Below, piece after piece: positions 18,366 through 27,975 of a stretch of 64,000 nucleotides of DNA. The stretch comes from Oscillospiraceae bacterium. GTDB taxonomy: Bacteria; Bacillota; Clostridia; Oscillospirales; CAG-382. Positions within the stretch are counted from its first letter, which is position 1. The number at the start of each line of letters is the position of its first letter. The DNA is taken from the NCBI GenBank assembly GCA_015064895.1, contig SVRI01000001.1, positions 266,787 through 330,786 on the forward strand, read 5' to 3'. The notes beneath the pieces are model-generated. The model worked only from the letters and a program-made list of their open reading frames with translations. It was not told the DNA's origin and made no database searches. A program made the position numbers and the translations under genes.

Positions 18366-18674
18366 ATGAGCGGCAAGCCTGCAAACGGTATAAAATCAGT
18401 GGTCAAAACAGTACTTCATATTTGCTTGATTCTGGTAATGTGCGTTTACATATTTTTTGTTTTCACAGCAGGACCTTATGATGATCATTATATCTCCCAG
18501 AAAGTAATAAGTCCCTACAGACTTGAAATGAGCGTAAAAGCGTGTTTGGCGGGAGGAGTGTTTAATTCCTTTGTTGCATGGTTATCTTTCAAAAAATCAA
18601 AGGTGTTTTCTGTTATTTACATGATTTTGGGAAGCGTATGCTTTGCAAGGCTTGTGTGGCTGTTAACGTTGTAA
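18366..18674 (+). CDS. Small membrane protein, likely paralog of 18006-18290
   Basis: TM helices; ends CFARLVWLLTL. Confidence 0.7.
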   Translation: MSGKPANGIKSVVKTVLHICLILVMCVYIFFVFTAGPYDDHYISQKVISPYRLEMSVKACLAGGVFNSFVAWLSFKKSKVFSVIYMILGSVCFARLVWLLTL

Positions 18675-18774
18675 TTTAAAACGTTTAAGACTGATTTGCT
18701 TTGTTTTTTGCAATTCCGCTTGTTTACTTCTGCATTACAGGGTGGACATTTATTTCGTTATCAGGAGGTAAATC

Positions 18775-19338
18775 ATGAAAACTAAATCAGCAAGGGTGTT
18801 TTTGATTCTAATAACATGTCTGTTACTTTTTGTTTCCTGCTCATCAAAAGAGGAATCATACACATTGAATGAGGAAAAATACGGAAATCATTATGGCAGA
18901 GATTATGGCGGACACGTTGGAGACGGAAAGTTTTTAATGATGCATATAGACGGTGCTGACCAACTGATGATTGCAGAGGATCCTGATTCATTACATACAA
19001 TTTTAGACTATGAATATGAACATAAATATGATGGCAATGATTTATATTTTTATTCGGCAGACGGTTATGCCGTTGTATATGCAAAGAGTAATTTGTGTAA
19101 GGTCTTGATAACCGATTTCCCTGAAGAATTGGTAACCGAAGTTGATGTAAAATATTCGATAAGAACAGAAGAAAACAATTACCGCATTGCCGAACTTGTC
19201 GGTGAAGAATACAAATGTATAATCTACCTCGACTCCTATGATGAATTCACAGAGTATGAACAGAAAATCCTTGGAGAATTAAAAGAAAAGCAGGATAGGG
19301 AAGATAAAATAACCGGTTTTTTTGACAGTGTTGGTTGA
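18775..19338 (+). CDS. Lipoprotein, unknown function
   Basis: Signal peptide and lipobox FVSC; RBS aggagg. Confidence 0.8.
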   Translation: MKTKSARVFLILITCLLLFVSCSSKEESYTLNEEKYGNHYGRDYGGHVGDGKFLMMHIDGADQLMIAEDPDSLHTILDYEYEHKYDGNDLYFYSADGYAVVYAKSNLCKVLITDFPEELVTEVDVKYSIRTEENNYRIAELVGEEYKCIIYLDSYDEFTEYEQKILGELKEKQDREDKITGFFDSVG

Positions 19339-19422
19339 ACCTGTTGAATAAATCGTTCCATCCGCCTGAAAGCTTTGGTTTCCGGTCGGTTTTCAGTATT
19401 GATATAGCATTGAATAACACAG

Positions 19423-19449
19423 AACGCCTCCTGAAAGGGAGGCGTTTTT
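19423..19449 (+). terminator. Rho-independent terminator
   Basis: acgcctcc-tgaaa-gggaggcgt plus T-run. Confidence 0.85.
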
Positions 19450-19607
19450 GTGTGTTTTGGGTTAAATGAAAAAATAATCCCGACCGCCGTGGGTTGGTGG
19501 TCGGGATGGGTAATCGTGCAAAAGAAGATATACTTAATGCCGAGAAACAGTTGGTGTCAAGCCATTTTCTCTTTGCTTACTTTCTCTTTTATCAAAGAGA
19601 AAGTAAG

Positions 19608-20777
19608 TTAAATCTCAGGAATTACAACTTCGATTTCTCTGCCAAGCTCGTGGCTCTTTGCAATACCGTCGATGATAGCCTGATTGTAGATAATCTGGCT
19701 GGAGGGTACTGTCGGGCCCTTGGAGGGATCGATGATGGAATCGAGGAAGCTTCTTATCTTCTTGTCAAAGAGGTCTTTGCTGTCGCGGAGGATGGGAAGC
19801 TTTGTTTCTGTTTCAAGACCTGCTACATTCTTGTAGATGGTCATTTCTCCGCCTACAGAACCGTTCCAGCAGTCTGTGGAGGGGATTCTGAGACCGCCCT
19901 CTGTACCGAGGATGATTGTATCGCCGGGTGTGTTGATGTTCATTGCCCATGCAATTCTGAAGTCGAGGATGATGTCGCCTTCGAGTCTTACAAATGCTGC
20001 TGCAAAGTCGTCAACGCCGAAGAGCTTTGCATATTCTGCGGGTCTTCCGCTTTCTGTATATGTCTTTTCATTTGTGCCGAAGAATGCTGACTTGTAACCC
20101 GAAACTGTTAAAGGCTTGGGATAGCCCACAGCATTGAGAACCATGTCAAGGCTGTAGCAACCGATGTCACCGAGAGCACCGATGCCTGCAGTATCCTTTT
20201 CGATAAATGTTGTACCGAAGGGTGTAGGAATACCGCGTCTTCTGCCGCCGCCTGTCTGGATGTAGTATACTTTACCGAGCTCGCCCGATTCAACAATCTT
20301 CTTGATCATCTGCATATTAGGGTCAAGTCTTGGCTGGAAGCCGATAGTTAAAATCTTGCCGCTCTTCTTTTCAGCTCTCATTACTTCAACAGCTTCTTCA
20401 ACTGTTACAGTGAAGGGTTTTTCAAGCATTACATTGATGCCTGCTTCAAGTGCATGAATGGCACAGGGAGCGTGCTGACAGTTGTAAGTACAGATGCTTA
20501 CACCGTCAAGGTCCTTTTCGTTTTCAATCATTTCAACGTCGCTGTTGTAGCATCTTACGTTTTCAAGACCGTGCTTCTTGAAGAAAGCTTCAGCCTTGCC
20601 GGGAACGAGGTCTGCGCCTGCAACCACTTCAACGTCGGGCATATTGAGATAGCTTTCCATATGTGCATCGGCAATCCAGCCTGTACCGATAATACCGATC
20701 TTAAGCTTTCTGCCGCTTGTTTCAACCTTTTTTTCTGAAACCTGATTGGGGTCAAGGTTTGTCTTTGAAATTGCCAT
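19608..20777 (-). CDS. Gfo/Idh/MocA family oxidoreductase
   Basis: Rossmann N-terminus LKIGIIGTGWIADAHMESYLNMPDVEVVAGAD; CTYNCQHAPCAIHALEAGINVMLEKPFTVTVEEA. Confidence 0.93.
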   Translation of the reverse strand: MAISKTNLDPNQVSEKKVETSGRKLKIGIIGTGWIADAHMESYLNMPDVEVVAGADLVPGKAEAFFKKHGLENVRCYNSDVEMIENEKDLDGVSICTYNCQHAPCAIHALEAGINVMLEKPFTVTVEEAVEVMRAEKKSGKILTIGFQPRLDPNMQMIKKIVESGELGKVYYIQTGGGRRRGIPTPFGTTFIEKDTAGIGALGDIGCYSLDMVLNAVGYPKPLTVSGYKSAFFGTNEKTYTESGRPAEYAKLFGVDDFAAAFVRLEGDIILDFRIAWAMNINTPGDTIILGTEGGLRIPSTDCWNGSVGGEMTIYKNVAGLETETKLPILRDSKDLFDKKIRSFLDSIIDPSKGPTVPSSQIIYNQAIIDGIAKSHELGREIEVVIPEI

Positions 20778-20899
20778 GAGTTCTTCCTCCTGAACACAAT
20801 GATATTTTGAAGAAATTTGTTTTCCTCACATACACACTTATGTTAAACCATGTTTATGAAGTTGGTATTAACATTTTAACGTTTTTTCTGCTTTTTAAA

Positions 20900-23104
20900 T
20901 TATAATTCTATCACATTTTCCCCTGCAGTGAGTTTCTTTTTGACTCCGCATGAATCAAACGTTGCTTTTACTCCCTTGGGGATTGTAACAGTTATTTTTT
21001 TGCCCGAAATCTTAACGGAAATTCTGCCCTTTGGAACAGTAATGTAACCCTCAAGGTTCTGAAGTTCATCCACAAGGCAGGGACTTATCACAATGTCTGT
21101 ATAGCCGTAGGAATCCTTTGTCTGACGTATACCGAGAAGATACTTGAAGAAGGATGAAACGGGTGCCGAGAACATGGGGTGGTTGTGGCTTGCCTTGCCT
21201 GTCATGTATTCCCAGAAGGTTGTAGCACCGCAGTCTTTCATATAGCCGTAGGATGCCTTTTCCTTGTGGCTCGTCAAGAGCTTGAAGGCGAGGTTTGCCT
21301 TGCCGTTTTCAAAGAGAACACGGATAAGTGCGTCTGTCGCAAAGATACCGCAGTCAAAACCGCCGTATTGGCTGTATTTTCTTACAGTTTCATCAAGGGT
21401 TTTCTGTGTGCCGATACCGATGTCAATGGCAAAGGAGTTACCGCCCGAAAAATCGTTGTAGAAGCAGTTGTTCATGGGTGACATATAAGCGGCACGCATA
21501 GCCTTCTTTGAAAATTCTGCCTTTTCACGGCACATCTTCGCGTACTTTGGATGTCCGAGTGCTGTGGCGATTTCTTCCATACGCTGATAGTTCTTTACAT
21601 AGAAGTAGGTGTTTACATAGTTTGGACAGAGAAGCTGATAGTTTTCTTCCTCATACGGGAAGCCCCAGTCGCCGAGACACCAGCCTGTTTCTTCATTCGT
21701 TGCAAAGCCGCACTCACATCTTGAGTCCATATATGCCATCCAGCGTGTCATGTTGTGGAAATACTTTTCAATAACCGATTTATCGCCGTAGTACTTCCAG
21801 AGCTGATAGGGCACTTCTACGATTGCCGTACCCCAGCCGAGACCGCCTCCGCCGCCCTGATAGGGTGCCGTGTGGGGAACGTGACCTGTGTACATATCCT
21901 GAGAATCGGCAATATCGTCGAGCCATTTGAGATAAAATTCCTTGGACTCAACAAGATGTGTGCCGAGCTCGCATATAAGCTGACCGTCGCCTGTGTAACC
22001 CAGCTTTTCTCTTGTGGGGCAGTCAAAGGGAATACAGCCGTGAACGTTGTCAAGGAAAGTTCTGACTGCCGCATCGTACATCCAGTTGAGGGTTTCGTTG
22101 TCACAGTGGAAATAGCTGTCAACCTTGAGGTCTGTGTGAACTACAACAGTTTCTATAGGCTCTGCATTTGTGGTGCAGGAGAAGTATCTGAAGCCGTGGT
22201 ATGTAAAGTGAGGAACAAGGATTCTTCCCGAACCGTCGGTAGTATATTCATCGCACTGTTTTTTCTTCCAGAGATGGATGTTGTCGCCGTATATTTCGCA
22301 GTTTTCGTCGATTTCCTCGGCGTGGATAAGTTTTACGTATTCACCCTTCTTGTCACACTTTACTCTGACGTAACCCGTAATATTTTCGCCGTTGTCGTAT
22401 ACGGCATAGTCGCCGAAGTTCTTTATAAGCTTTGGCTTTATTGTTCTTATAACCTTGTCGGAGGGGAAATTCTGCAAGGAGTAGTTTGTTTCGGGAACAT
22501 AGGCTTCAACCGAGCTTTCGAGCTTTGAAATATCACTTTCGGGAAGAAGAAGAGATGTGTCAAACACATTCAAATCCTGCTTTTCACCGTAGAAAAGGTC
22601 ATTTTCGAGAATATGGCTGGGAGTCCATTTCATGTTTTTATCGGTATAGGAAGCAATAAACTCCTTACCGCCTTTTTTCTTCATAGTGATTTCAAAGCAG
22701 AGCTTTTCGTCGCCGTAGGGCTGACATTTTTCGTCGTGGTTACAGTCTATGCAGTACCAGCCTTTACCCACAAGTACCGCGACTCTGTTCTTGCCCTTGT
22801 TAAGATAGGGCATAAGGTCGTACTTTAAGTAGTAGCTTCTTTTTGTTTCTTCGTTGTAATAGATAAGACCTGCAATATGGGAGTTATCTCTCTTGTGATA
22901 GTCGCTGGTTGCAGGTGCGAAGATGTCGTCAGATACCTTCTTGCCGTTGATGTACAGTTCAAAAAGACCGTATCCGATGATGGAGATTTCACACTTTGAG
23001 ATGTTGTCCGGCACCTCTAAATCCGAAAGGAAATAGGGGGCTGTGCAGGTGTTGTCTGACGGTGAAATGTATTTTGCTTTTTTGAAAACCTGTGAGAATA
23101 CCAT
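20900..23104 (-). CDS. Alpha-L-rhamnosidase-like glycoside hydrolase (GH78-type)
   Basis: FELYINGKKVSDDIFAPATSDYHKR, IPFDCPTREKLGYTGDGQL, TTFWEYMTGKASHNHPMFSAPVSSFFKYLLGI. Confidence 0.88.
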   Translation of the reverse strand: MVFSQVFKKAKYISPSDNTCTAPYFLSDLEVPDNISKCEISIIGYGLFELYINGKKVSDDIFAPATSDYHKRDNSHIAGLIYYNEETKRSYYLKYDLMPYLNKGKNRVAVLVGKGWYCIDCNHDEKCQPYGDEKLCFEITMKKKGGKEFIASYTDKNMKWTPSHILENDLFYGEKQDLNVFDTSLLLPESDISKLESSVEAYVPETNYSLQNFPSDKVIRTIKPKLIKNFGDYAVYDNGENITGYVRVKCDKKGEYVKLIHAEEIDENCEIYGDNIHLWKKKQCDEYTTDGSGRILVPHFTYHGFRYFSCTTNAEPIETVVVHTDLKVDSYFHCDNETLNWMYDAAVRTFLDNVHGCIPFDCPTREKLGYTGDGQLICELGTHLVESKEFYLKWLDDIADSQDMYTGHVPHTAPYQGGGGGLGWGTAIVEVPYQLWKYYGDKSVIEKYFHNMTRWMAYMDSRCECGFATNEETGWCLGDWGFPYEEENYQLLCPNYVNTYFYVKNYQRMEEIATALGHPKYAKMCREKAEFSKKAMRAAYMSPMNNCFYNDFSGGNSFAIDIGIGTQKTLDETVRKYSQYGGFDCGIFATDALIRVLFENGKANLAFKLLTSHKEKASYGYMKDCGATTFWEYMTGKASHNHPMFSAPVSSFFKYLLGIRQTKDSYGYTDIVISPCLVDELQNLEGYITVPKGRISVKISGKKITVTIPKGVKATFDSCGVKKKLTAGENVIEL

Positions 23105-23122
23105 GTTTTTTACCTCGTTTTT

Positions 23123-23288
23123 ACAATCCCTCAGTCACTTCGTGACAGCTCCCTTTGCACAAGGGAGCCGAAGTCACGGTTTGCAATAAGGGTGAAATGT
23201 TAATGTGTTGTTTTCGGTTTGTGTTTATCAGCCTCCCTTGTGTAAAGGGAGGTGGGTTTTGCTGTAGAGCAAAACTCGGAGGGATTGT
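23123..23288. repeat. MITE-like element with terminal inverted repeats
   Basis: acaatccctc...gagggattgt termini with internal gtcacttcgtgac and ccctttgcacaaggg hairpins. Confidence 0.7.
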
Positions 23289-26200
23289 TTATTCAATCAC
23301 ATCCGGCTTTATAACAATTGCACACGAAAAATCTTTTTCCGTGAATCTGTACTGCGGGAAGGGTTCGGGACCGCAGGACTGGGAGCCGATGCCGTGCATC
23401 TTGAAGTCCACGTATACATATGTCTCTTCACGCTCACACAGCTTATAGTCGTGGTCCGTATTTGTCAAATCCATTGCAGAATAGTGCATTGCATTGAAGT
23501 AGAAGGTGTCGTCCTTGTCGAATCTCTTGAAGGCGAGACCGTGCCCTGTTTCAGAACCGACAAAGCCGAAACGTGTTCCGATATGCGCACCGTTTTCCTG
23601 AGGCATTATGTAATGCTCAAAGTTGTCGGTAACAGTTGTATCAAAGAGGGAAATATAGCTTGAAAGCTGTTTGTCGCTGTAGGCATCGTGTGGACCCTTA
23701 CCGAAGTATCTCATTTTTTCACTGCCCTTTGGCATTACAATTTCAAGACCGAAACGGGGAATGTGAACTATCGGCTTTTCTATATTGACCTTTGATTCGT
23801 AGAGAATTTCGCCAAGGTTGTTAAGTGTTATGTGAAGTGTGATTCTGCAGAATGGTCTCTGATATCTCTTTGCAACTGCAAATTCGCTCTTTACTACGAT
23901 TTCCGAAGCGGTTTCCGATACAATCTCACAGCTTCTGCAGTCGTAGGTAAGGTCATCAAGACCGTGTTTCTGCCATTCATTTTTCATATGTCCGTCGTTA
24001 TCGGTGGGTGCACGCCAGAAGTTGAATTTTATAGGACTTGCCAATAAATCCTTGCCCTCGTTTATAATGCGTGTTATATGTCCCTTTGCCTTTTCGATAA
24101 CAATGCTTGTTTCACCCGATGAGATGGTAAAGAAACGGTCGTTTTCAATGAGCTCGGGTGCAAAGGAAAGAAGTGAATCCACCTCATCCTTTTCGTCGTC
24201 AACTACGTTTGCAACCTCAAGCTGTATAAAGCCGACTTCAAAGCCCGACTCGCACCAGAGTGTATCTACCTTTGAAACAAATCTGAGATTGAGGAAATAC
24301 TCGCCCTCATAACAGAGGTCGTCACCGTCAAAGAGGTTGTAAGTTTTTCTTGACTGAGGCTGTATTTTGAGCGTGTCAACACAGCCGGATTTTACTGCCT
24401 TTCCGTTACATTCGAGAGTCCATGACAGGCAAAGGTCGGAAAGGTCGGTAAAGAAGCGTCTGTTTTTGATCTGTACAGAGCCGCCCTGAATATCTAAAAG
24501 CTCTGCCGTAAAGGGCTGATATGCAGTCTTTAATTCCATAAATCCCACATGAAGACGTCTGTCGGGATAAACGTATCCGTCAACGCAGAAATTGTACTGC
24601 GTCGGACTGTCGCCGAAGTCCCCGCCGTAGGTGTATGCATGTCTGCCGTCAGGCAGTGTGATTTCCACCGAATGGTCGCAGTATTCCCACACACATCCGC
24701 CGAAAAATGCGTCATACTTCCAGAACATGTCGACGTATTCCTTGATACCGCCGGGGCCGTTGCCCATGCCGTGTGCATATTCGCAAAGGAAGAAGGGATT
24801 TGGTTCTTTCTTGTTTTTGATGGCGTTTTCGCACTGATCGGGAACAGTGTACATATGGCTGTCAAGGTCCATTTCATTATGATATTCTTTAGACTTTGGT
24901 GTATGACCGCCGGTACAGCTCTCGTAGTGAACAAGAGCATCCTTGTCACGGGACTTGATATAGTCACGCATTTTGAGATGATTTTTGCCCATACCCGATT
25001 CGTTACCCAGGGACCAGAACGCAACACAGGGGTGGTTCTTGTCTCTTTCAAAGAGCTTCTTTGCACGTGTAAGATAGACTTGTGTCCAATCGTCAGAATC
25101 GGAGAGCATGTCCCATTCGGAAGCACCGTAACCGTCACGCCATAAACACATTCCGTGGCACTCAAGGTCAGCCTCGTCTACAACGTAAAGACCGTACTTG
25201 TCGCAAAGCTCGTAGAATCTCGGGTCGTCGGGATAGTGGCTTGTTCTAATCATGTTGCAGCCCTGCTGTTTTATGATTTTAATGTCATTTTCCATGTGGT
25301 CAAGGGGCACAACATGACCGAGTCTCGGATGGCTTTCGTGTCTGTTTACGCCGAGAGCTTTCACCTTTTTGCCGTTGATGTAGATAACTCTGCCCTTCTT
25401 TTCGATTTTCTTGAAGCCGACCCTTACAAGCACAACTTCGTCACCGCAGAAAAGGTAGAGATCGTAAAGATTGGGTGCTTCACTCGACCATAATGAGGGA
25501 AGATTTACCTCGATTTTGCCGTTTTTCTTTATGCTTCCGCCGTCGATTTCGTAGCCTTCGGGAGAAAGAAGAAGATAGTCGAGACTTTTCGCCTTTACAT
25601 ATTCGGCATCAACCGAAATTACGCCCTTTTTGAAGTCGTCGGAAAGGGTGGGCTTTACAAAAATATCGGATATTCTTTCCTTGCTTCGACCAAGTATATA
25701 AACCTCTCTGAAGATACCCGAAAGACGCCACATATCCTGGTCTTCGAGGTAGCTCTGGGGGTTCCATTTTACAACAAGAACGGTTATTGTATTCTTGCCT
25801 GCCTTGGCATATTTGTTGATATTAAACTCGTTTGTCGAGTGGCTTACCGTCGCATATCCGACAAACTCACCGTTAACCCAGAGGTAGAAGCAGCTGTCAA
25901 CGCCCTCGAAGTTTAAGTACAGGTCTCTTTCACAAAAGGCCTCGGAAAGATAGAAATCTCTGTTGTAGATACCGCAGGGGTTATCTGTTGGAATATTTGG
26001 CGGGTCCATGATAAAGGGATATTCAACATTTGAATAGTTGGGCACATCATAGCCTCTTTCAAGGAACATCTGCCAGTTTGAGGGAACGGGAATCTTTTCG
26101 GTGAAATCTTCGCCCGTGAGGACAGAGATATCCTCGTCTATTTCCTCAAAGCTGTTGAAAAAACGGAAGTTCCATTCACCGCAAAGGGTTTTGAAATACT

Positions 26201-26324
26201 GCGACTTTGTTCTGTCGCCGACCCTTGCCTTTTCGGCATTGTCGTAGGGAATAAAATATGCCCTCGGAGCCTCAACACCCACGCTTATATTCTCGAGTTT
26301 TTTGTGAAGAGATTCAAATTTCAT
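23289..26324 (-). CDS. Beta-galactosidase (GH2)
   Basis: GVNRHESHPRLGHV, MIRTSHYPDDPRFYELCDKYGLYVVDEADLECHG, WSLGNESGMG, FWRAPTDND; start set to ATG 26324 after ggaaggag. Confidence 0.93.
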   Translation of the reverse strand: MKFESLHKKLENISVGVEAPRAYFIPYDNAEKARVGDRTKSQYFKTLCGEWNFRFFNSFEEIDEDISVLTGEDFTEKIPVPSNWQMFLERGYDVPNYSNVEYPFIMDPPNIPTDNPCGIYNRDFYLSEAFCERDLYLNFEGVDSCFYLWVNGEFVGYATVSHSTNEFNINKYAKAGKNTITVLVVKWNPQSYLEDQDMWRLSGIFREVYILGRSKERISDIFVKPTLSDDFKKGVISVDAEYVKAKSLDYLLLSPEGYEIDGGSIKKNGKIEVNLPSLWSSEAPNLYDLYLFCGDEVVLVRVGFKKIEKKGRVIYINGKKVKALGVNRHESHPRLGHVVPLDHMENDIKIIKQQGCNMIRTSHYPDDPRFYELCDKYGLYVVDEADLECHGMCLWRDGYGASEWDMLSDSDDWTQVYLTRAKKLFERDKNHPCVAFWSLGNESGMGKNHLKMRDYIKSRDKDALVHYESCTGGHTPKSKEYHNEMDLDSHMYTVPDQCENAIKNKKEPNPFFLCEYAHGMGNGPGGIKEYVDMFWKYDAFFGGCVWEYCDHSVEITLPDGRHAYTYGGDFGDSPTQYNFCVDGYVYPDRRLHVGFMELKTAYQPFTAELLDIQGGSVQIKNRRFFTDLSDLCLSWTLECNGKAVKSGCVDTLKIQPQSRKTYNLFDGDDLCYEGEYFLNLRFVSKVDTLWCESGFEVGFIQLEVANVVDDEKDEVDSLLSFAPELIENDRFFTISSGETSIVIEKAKGHITRIINEGKDLLASPIKFNFWRAPTDNDGHMKNEWQKHGLDDLTYDCRSCEIVSETASEIVVKSEFAVAKRYQRPFCRITLHITLNNLGEILYESKVNIEKPIVHIPRFGLEIVMPKGSEKMRYFGKGPHDAYSDKQLSSYISLFDTTVTDNFEHYIMPQENGAHIGTRFGFVGSETGHGLAFKRFDKDDTFYFNAMHYSAMDLTNTDHDYKLCEREETYVYVDFKMHGIGSQSCGPEPFPQYRFTEKDFSCAIVIKPDVIE

Positions 26325-26446
26325 ACCGCTTCTCCTTCCAAGGTATATTATTACAAATATTATAACAACAACATATATAAAAGTCAATTATAATTACAAA
26401 AATCCCAAGGCATAATCACATACATTCTGCCCCGGGATTGGTTCTC

Positions 26447-27727
26447 TTATTTGTTGAAAATAGGTCTGTTATCCTCGCTTATGATTGCTGTTGAGAGCAT
26501 AAGCTTTATTCTGTTTTCCTGATTGATTTTTGTAGCACCCGAATCGTAGTCGATTGCAACGATATTTGCTTCGGGGTACTTTTCTTTTATGGGCTTCATC
26601 ATGCCTTTTCCGGCAATGTGATTTGGCAGACAACCGAAAGGCTGCGTGCATACAATATTCATTGCACCCTCGTGTATAAGCTCGATCATTTCAGCCGTAA
26701 GAAGCCAGCCTTCTCCCATTTTTACACCCATACCGATGATGCCTTCCGTTAACGGCGGTACTTCATGGAATGGCATGGGAGGATTGAAGGAGCCTTCGCT
26801 TTCAATTGCCTTTATAAGATCCATCTGATAGGATTCAAAGAATTTGATGAGGAACTTGTAAAGAAATGATGACTTCTTGTTTCTGCCGTAAAGCTTTCTG
26901 TCAAGAACACCGTTATAGACAACGTACAGGCAGAAATCAAGCAGACCCGGCACTACAACTTCAGCACCCTCCGAAACAAGGAAATCTTCGAGATTGTTGT
27001 TGCCGAGAGGGGAGAATTTAACAAATATTTCGCCAACGATTCCGACTCTTGGTTTGGGTGAGCCGCCCTTGGGAATCTTTGCAAAATCCTCAATTATAAG
27101 TGCATAATTCTTCTTTGCATTGCGTCTTGAAACCTTGCCCTTTGCCATTTCGGCAGTCAGCCTTTCGGTCCACAAATCGGCAAGCGCCTCGGCATCGCCG
27201 CTGTTAAGTTCATAGGGCTTGGTCTGATTTACAAGGTTCATAAGAAGGTCGCCGTAGCAGATGGCGTAAAGGAATCTGTGAAGAATGGCAGGAGTCATCT
27301 TAAAGGCACTTTCTTTTTCAAGTCCCGAAAAGTTGAGGGATATTACGGGTATATATCCGTAGCCTGCTTTTTCGAGCGCCTTACGCAGAAGATGTATGTA
27401 GTTTGAGGCTCTGCAGCCGCCGCCCGTCTGGGTAATCATAAGGGCAACTTTATTTTTGTCATATTTTCCGCTGTTCAGTGCATCAATCATCTGACCGATG
27501 ACAAGCTGAGCAGGGTAGCAGGTGTCATTGTGAACATATTTAAGTCCCTCGGTAATGACATCAGGACCCATGTTTTCAAGAAGCTCTGCCTTGTATCCGT
27601 AGGCTTTCATGATGCCTATCATTATCTTGAAATGACGGGGAAGCATGGTAGGAATAAGGATTGTATAATCCTTTTTCATTTCTTCCGTGAAAATGGGATA
27701 TTTTCTTATATGTTTTTCGTTGGTCAT
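26447..27727 (-). CDS. 2-hydroxyacyl-CoA dehydratase-type protein (activase partner)
   Basis: HNDTCYPAQLVIGQMIDAL, TQTGGGCRASNYIHLLRKALEKAG, MNIVCTQPFGCLPNHIAGKGMM; adjacent to activase gene. Confidence 0.8.
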   Translation of the reverse strand: MTNEKHIRKYPIFTEEMKKDYTILIPTMLPRHFKIMIGIMKAYGYKAELLENMGPDVITEGLKYVHNDTCYPAQLVIGQMIDALNSGKYDKNKVALMITQTGGGCRASNYIHLLRKALEKAGYGYIPVISLNFSGLEKESAFKMTPAILHRFLYAICYGDLLMNLVNQTKPYELNSGDAEALADLWTERLTAEMAKGKVSRRNAKKNYALIIEDFAKIPKGGSPKPRVGIVGEIFVKFSPLGNNNLEDFLVSEGAEVVVPGLLDFCLYVVYNGVLDRKLYGRNKKSSFLYKFLIKFFESYQMDLIKAIESEGSFNPPMPFHEVPPLTEGIIGMGVKMGEGWLLTAEMIELIHEGAMNIVCTQPFGCLPNHIAGKGMMKPIKEKYPEANIVAIDYDSGATKINQENRIKLMLSTAIISEDNRPIFNK

Positions 27728-27743
27728 ACTATCATCCTTTTGC

Positions 27744-27801
27744 AAGTTAGGAGTTAGGAGTTAGGAGTTAAATGCAAAATGCAAAATGCAAAATGCAAAA
27801 T
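27744..27801. repeat. Tandem microrepeats (gttaggag)n and (aatgcaa)n
   Basis: gttaggagttaggagttaggagttaaatgcaaaatgcaaaatgcaaaatgcaaaatg. Confidence 0.9.
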
Positions 27802-27829
27802 GAGTTTGACCGCCCTCGTTATGGCGGGC

Positions 27830-27975
27830 AAACGGGGTTATTTAAGCGACACCAAAGGTTTGTTTGTTGCAAACATATGCCGTGAATTTGCTGTCGGGCT
27901 GTCCCGACTGCCGACCAAACGGGGCTATTTAAGCGATAGCCGGGGCTTGTTTTATTGCGAGAATTTACCGTGAAT
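27830..27975. repeat. Dispersed intergenic repeat family, two units (reverse orientation)
   Basis: gttatttaagcgacaccaaag and ggctatttaagcgatagcc units flanking gctgtcgggctgtcccgactgccgacc; reverse complement of sequences at 59381-59533. Confidence 0.75.

Noticed and set aside
19494-20090. 198-aa plus-strand ORF opposite the oxidoreductase 3' end, starting in a hairpin region
   Set aside because: Antisense to a conserved CDS; KEDIL resemblance to the NKEDILKALS tail is too short to claim
21755-22528. 257-aa plus-strand ORF inside the GH78-like gene
   Set aside because: Shadow of a well-supported minus-strand CDS
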